NCBI GenBank assembly: GCA_900104565.1
Contig: LT629951.1
Coordinates: 531,596-595,595, forward strand
From: Ruminococcaceae bacterium Marseille-P2935
Lineage (GTDB): Bacteria > Bacillota > Clostridia > Oscillospirales > Ruminococcaceae
Direction: 5' to 3'
DNA length: 64,000 nucleotides
This document shows positions 61,200 to 64,000 of the stretch, one piece after another; the stretch's first letter is position 1, and the number at the start of each line of letters is the position of its first letter. A program made the translations under genes and the position numbers. The notes beneath the pieces are model-generated. The model worked only from the letters and a program-made list of their open reading frames with translations. It was not told the origin of the DNA and did no database searches.

Positions 61200-63104
61200 A
61201 TGATTCAAGTGACGTTAAAAGGCGGCACGGTTAAAGAGTTTGAAGCAGGCATTACTGTGGCGGACATTGCCAAATCCTTAGGCGCAGGGCTTTACAAGGC
61301 CGCCTGTGTGGCTAAAATAGATGGAGAGCTGTGCGATTTGCGTACCCCGGTCAACAAAGACTGTGCAGTAGAGATTTTAACTTTTGAAGATGCCGATGGC
61401 AAAAAAGCTTTTTGGCATACAACTTCTCATATTTTGGCACAGGCTGTGCTGCACCTGTTCCCCAATGCCAAGTTTGCAATTGGGCCTGCTATCGATAACG
61501 GCTTTTATTACGACTTTGATGTCGAGACCCCATTTACTGCTGAGGATCTGGAGAAGATCCAGGCTGAAATGGCTAAAATTGTAAAAGAGGGCGCCGAACT
61601 GACCCGCTTTGAGCTGGATGCCCCCGAAGCCCTGGAAAAGATGAAAGACCAGCCCTATAAGGTGGAACTGATTCAGGAGCATGCGGGTAAAGGCGAAAAG
61701 ATCAGCTTTTACGGCCAGGGGGATTTCTGCGATTTGTGTGCCGGCCCTCATCTGCTGAACACCTCCCCGGTAAAAGCAATTAAGCTTACCTCCTGCACAG
61801 GGGCTTATTGGCGCGGCAGTGAGAAGAACAAAATGTTATCGCGAATTTACGGTATTTCCTTCCCTAAAAAATCCGAGCTTGACGCATATTTGGAGCGCTT
61901 GGAAGAAGCGAAAAAACGTGACCATCGCAAACTGGGCAAAGAACTGGAGCTGTTTGCGCTTTTGGAAGAGGGACCCGGGTTCCCGTTTTTCCTGCCCAAG
62001 GGGATGATTGTAAAGAACCTGCTAATTGATTATTGGCGCGAAATTCATACCCGTAACGGTTATGTGGAGATTTCTACACCTATTATGTTAAACCGTGCCC
62101 TTTGGGAACGTTCGGGCCACTGGGGGCACTATAAAGACAACATGTACACCACGGTGATTGATGACACCGACTTTGCTATTAAACCGATGAACTGCCCGGG
62201 CGGTATGCTGGTGTACAAAACCAAAATGCGCTCCTACCGTGACCTGCCGCTTCGGGTTGGTGAGCTTGGCCTGGTACATCGACACGAGATGTCCGGCGCG
62301 CTGCATGGCCTAATGCGGGTGCGCTGCTTCACCCAGGATGATGCTCATATCTTCATGACGCCAGACCAGATCAAGGATGAAATTAAGGGCGTTGTAGCTT
62401 TAATTGACGAGGTTTATTCGCTGTTTGGGTTTAAATACCATATCGAGCTTTCCACTATGCCCGAAGACCATATGGGCGATGAAAAAGACTGGAAAACTGC
62501 TACAGATGCTTTGTGCGCGGCTATGGACGAGCTGGGTAAAACCTACGAGATTAATGAGGGGGACGGTGCCTTCTACGGCCCGAAACTGGACTTCCACCTG
62601 GAGGATTCCATTGGCCGTACCTGGCAGTGCGGTACCATTCAGCTTGATTTCCAAATGCCCGAGCGGTTTGAGCTGGAATATACCGGTGCGGATGGCGAGA
62701 AGCACCGGCCGGTTATGATTCACCGGGTGGCGTTTGGTTCCATTGAACGGTTTATTGGTATTCTGATTGAGCACTTTGCCGGTGCTTTCCCCACCTGGCT
62801 GGCTCCGGTTCAGGTAAAGATTCTTCCAATCGGCGACCGCCAGGAAGAATACGCCAATGCCGTGGCAGAACAGCTGCGGGCCCAGGGCCTGCGGGTAGAG
62901 GTGGACGATCGCAGAGAAAAAATTGGCTACAAAATTCGTGAGGCTCAGCTGGAAAAAGTGCCTTATATGCTGGTCGTTGGGGATAAAGAGGTAGAGAGCA
63001 ATACCGTTGCAGTACGTTCCCGCAGCGCCGGAGATAAGGGCGCCATGTCTTTGGATGACTTTATGGCCGCTGTATTGGAAGAAGTACGCACCCGGGCAAA
63101 ATAG
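61200..63104 (+). CDS. thrS: Threonyl-tRNA synthetase
   Basis: A 634-residue class II synthetase that charges tRNA-Thr. The start at 61200 follows AAAGGTGG; the frame itself extends upstream into the T-box terminator. Domains: TGS (residues 1-60, VTLKGGTVKEFEAGITVADI); the editing domain with HTTSHILAQAVLHLFPNAKF and DLCAGPHL; and the catalytic core with MNCPGGMLVYK, LGLVHRHEMSGALHGLMRVR (motif 2), FTQDDAHIF and motif 3 (ERFIGILIEHFAGAFPTWLA). An anticodon-binding domain (PVQVKILPIGDRQEEYA) ends it. All is standard; expression is set by the T-box. Confidence 0.97.
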   Translation: MIQVTLKGGTVKEFEAGITVADIAKSLGAGLYKAACVAKIDGELCDLRTPVNKDCAVEILTFEDADGKKAFWHTTSHILAQAVLHLFPNAKFAIGPAIDNGFYYDFDVETPFTAEDLEKIQAEMAKIVKEGAELTRFELDAPEALEKMKDQPYKVELIQEHAGKGEKISFYGQGDFCDLCAGPHLLNTSPVKAIKLTSCTGAYWRGSEKNKMLSRIYGISFPKKSELDAYLERLEEAKKRDHRKLGKELELFALLEEGPGFPFFLPKGMIVKNLLIDYWREIHTRNGYVEISTPIMLNRALWERSGHWGHYKDNMYTTVIDDTDFAIKPMNCPGGMLVYKTKMRSYRDLPLRVGELGLVHRHEMSGALHGLMRVRCFTQDDAHIFMTPDQIKDEIKGVVALIDEVYSLFGFKYHIELSTMPEDHMGDEKDWKTATDALCAAMDELGKTYEINEGDGAFYGPKLDFHLEDSIGRTWQCGTIQLDFQMPERFELEYTGADGEKHRPVMIHRVAFGSIERFIGILIEHFAGAFPTWLAPVQVKILPIGDRQEEYANAVAEQLRAQGLRVEVDDRREKIGYKIREAQLEKVPYMLVVGDKEVESNTVAVRSRSAGDKGAMSLDDFMAAVLEEVRTRAK

Positions 63105-63162
63105 GGCCTTTATCTGTTCCTTTTCAGAGCAAAAGGTTATAGTAGTTTCAGTTAAAGAGAGT

Positions 63163-63205
63163 AAAGATCCGCGGGAGAATAGTTTAGCTCCTGCGGATTT
63201 TTCTT
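63163..63205 (+). terminator. Terminator after thrS
   Basis: AGATCCGCGGGAG pairs with CTCCTGCGGATTT around AATAGTTTAG, followed by TTCTTTT. Confidence 0.85.
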
Positions 63206-64000
63206 TTAGATTGCTGCGGCAAAGAAAAGCACCAGCCATGCTGGTGAGAAAAAATTTTCGCTGCAAGCAGCAAGCGAAACAAAAAGACAAAGTGAAAGCA
63301 ACAAAATTTGGACAATAGAAGATGGCAGCCATTTTAAAAGATGTAGGGCGTAAGATATGGACGAAAGAATTTTCATGTATTGTGAGACGTCCGCCGGTAT
63401 CGGACCGTTATTGGGCCTGCTTATGCCGGAGGTTTTGACTTTATTCAAACTGCCGGTGACAGACCGTGTGCGCCGGCACCTCAGAAAAATCAGTGAGATG
63501 AGACAGCCCTGTCATGCAAAGCTCGGAAGTGTTCTCTGCCTGGCAATTTTCATTGCCGCCGGGGTGGAACCAAAGGCAGATTATATGGTGCAGCTTCTGT
63601 GCGTTTTACCCTTTGCCGCTTGCAGAAAAGCTTACGTTTTCATTTGTGGAGTCAGTTTATTACACAGTGATGGTATTCATTTGCCAATCAGGTCTATGTC
63701 GGGCGAGGTCATGCTTTTAACAGAATAAAGACGGTAATACATAGAATTCCAGATAGTGGAAATAATATTGGTAAACCTGCTGGTGGATTATGAATAGCTT
63801 ATGCATTTCTTGTTAAAATTGCTTCTATAATGGTTACAAACACACGGAATTACTTGATTTTAAAACTTCATCAGGCTATAATGATGTTGCAAAATGTAGA
63901 GTCCCTATCGTAGTGTGCCTTTTGGCAACGTATGACAGAAACAAAATGTCTTCTGCCGAAGTGGTACGGACATTTTACGGAAAGGAGTTGATGCGTTTGG
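63206..64000. other. Right end without a supported gene
   Basis: The longest frame (63357-63728, plus, 123 codons, starting MDERIFMYCETSAG) has no ribosome site, odd composition and no recognised motif, so I do not call it. At the very end AAAGGAG followed by ATG at 63993 may be the start of a gene cut by the window edge. Confidence 0.4.

Noticed and set aside
62400-63332. 310-codon minus-strand frame opposite thrS
   Set aside because: Long only because thrS is conserved on the other strand; no independent evidence.
63357-63728. 123-codon plus-strand frame after thrS
   Set aside because: No ribosome site, no recognised motif, and an overlapping opposite frame of similar quality; not called as a gene.
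1-64000. CRISPR array
   Set aside because: No series of regularly spaced identical direct repeats was seen anywhere; the repeats present are single pairs or dispersed.

Overview
The window looks like the chromosome of a low-to-mid GC Gram-positive bacterium of the class Clostridia, most like the Oscillospiraceae/Ruminococcaceae. The basis is protein content and signals: Rex, RNase Y, SpoIIIE-type FtsK with a neighbouring TepA/YlzJ pair, a T-box before thrS, a YtrA-type GntR/ABC locus, strong AGGAGG ribosome sites and many class B sortase-type surface proteins. The genus cannot be fixed from the sequence alone.

Layout. (1) 1-5.8 kb, minus strand: a urease operon, ureAB (fused)-ureC-ureE-ureF-[repeat element]-ureG-ureD, with ureD running off the left edge. 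(2) 6.4-21.2 kb: five paralogous secreted proteins, here called A-E. Each has a signal peptide, a shared 'YKQGKVN...' / 'NKLGxYV' core and a C-terminal NP(G/A)MGA-hydrophobic-Lys tail. They are interspersed with paaK plus an ACT-domain gene, a DUF2461 gene, tRNA-Leu, an EpsG-like polymerase gene and a dead IS200. A lipoprotein class B sortase gene ends the block. Sortase and tails together suggest a cell-wall display system with a variant sorting motif, the most interesting content of the window. (3) 21.2-50 kb: mostly housekeeping genes. These are pyk, a DUF4430-like lipoprotein, a GntR/ABC transporter operon, nhaC, cls, galE, an HD hydrolase, ygiQ/MBL/DUF3006, ftsK, uppP, ylzJ/tepA, rsmA, an aldo/keto reductase, icd-rex, a Usp-like gene, a lipase-like hydrolase and an iron alcohol dehydrogenase with a probable Rex operator. 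(4) 50.2-58.7 kb: a graveyard of mobile DNA (truncated IS200 tnpA, frameshifted IS3-family orfB, several integrative-element fragments). It surrounds a 1570-residue surface PHP-domain protein with a canonical NPQTG sorting signal and a divergent orphan substrate-binding lipoprotein. (5) 59-63.2 kb: rny and T-box-controlled thrS, then a gene-poor right end.

A second theme is a dispersed structured element whose end carries GGCGGAATGGAG. It lies directly before ureG (inside the urease operon), pyk and the DUF4430-like lipoprotein gene, with a short related motif before galE. Its two hairpins keep their position while the stem sequences differ between copies, and its end supplies the ribosome-binding site of the gene that follows. 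Most other intergenic space holds rho-independent terminators and promoters, listed individually.
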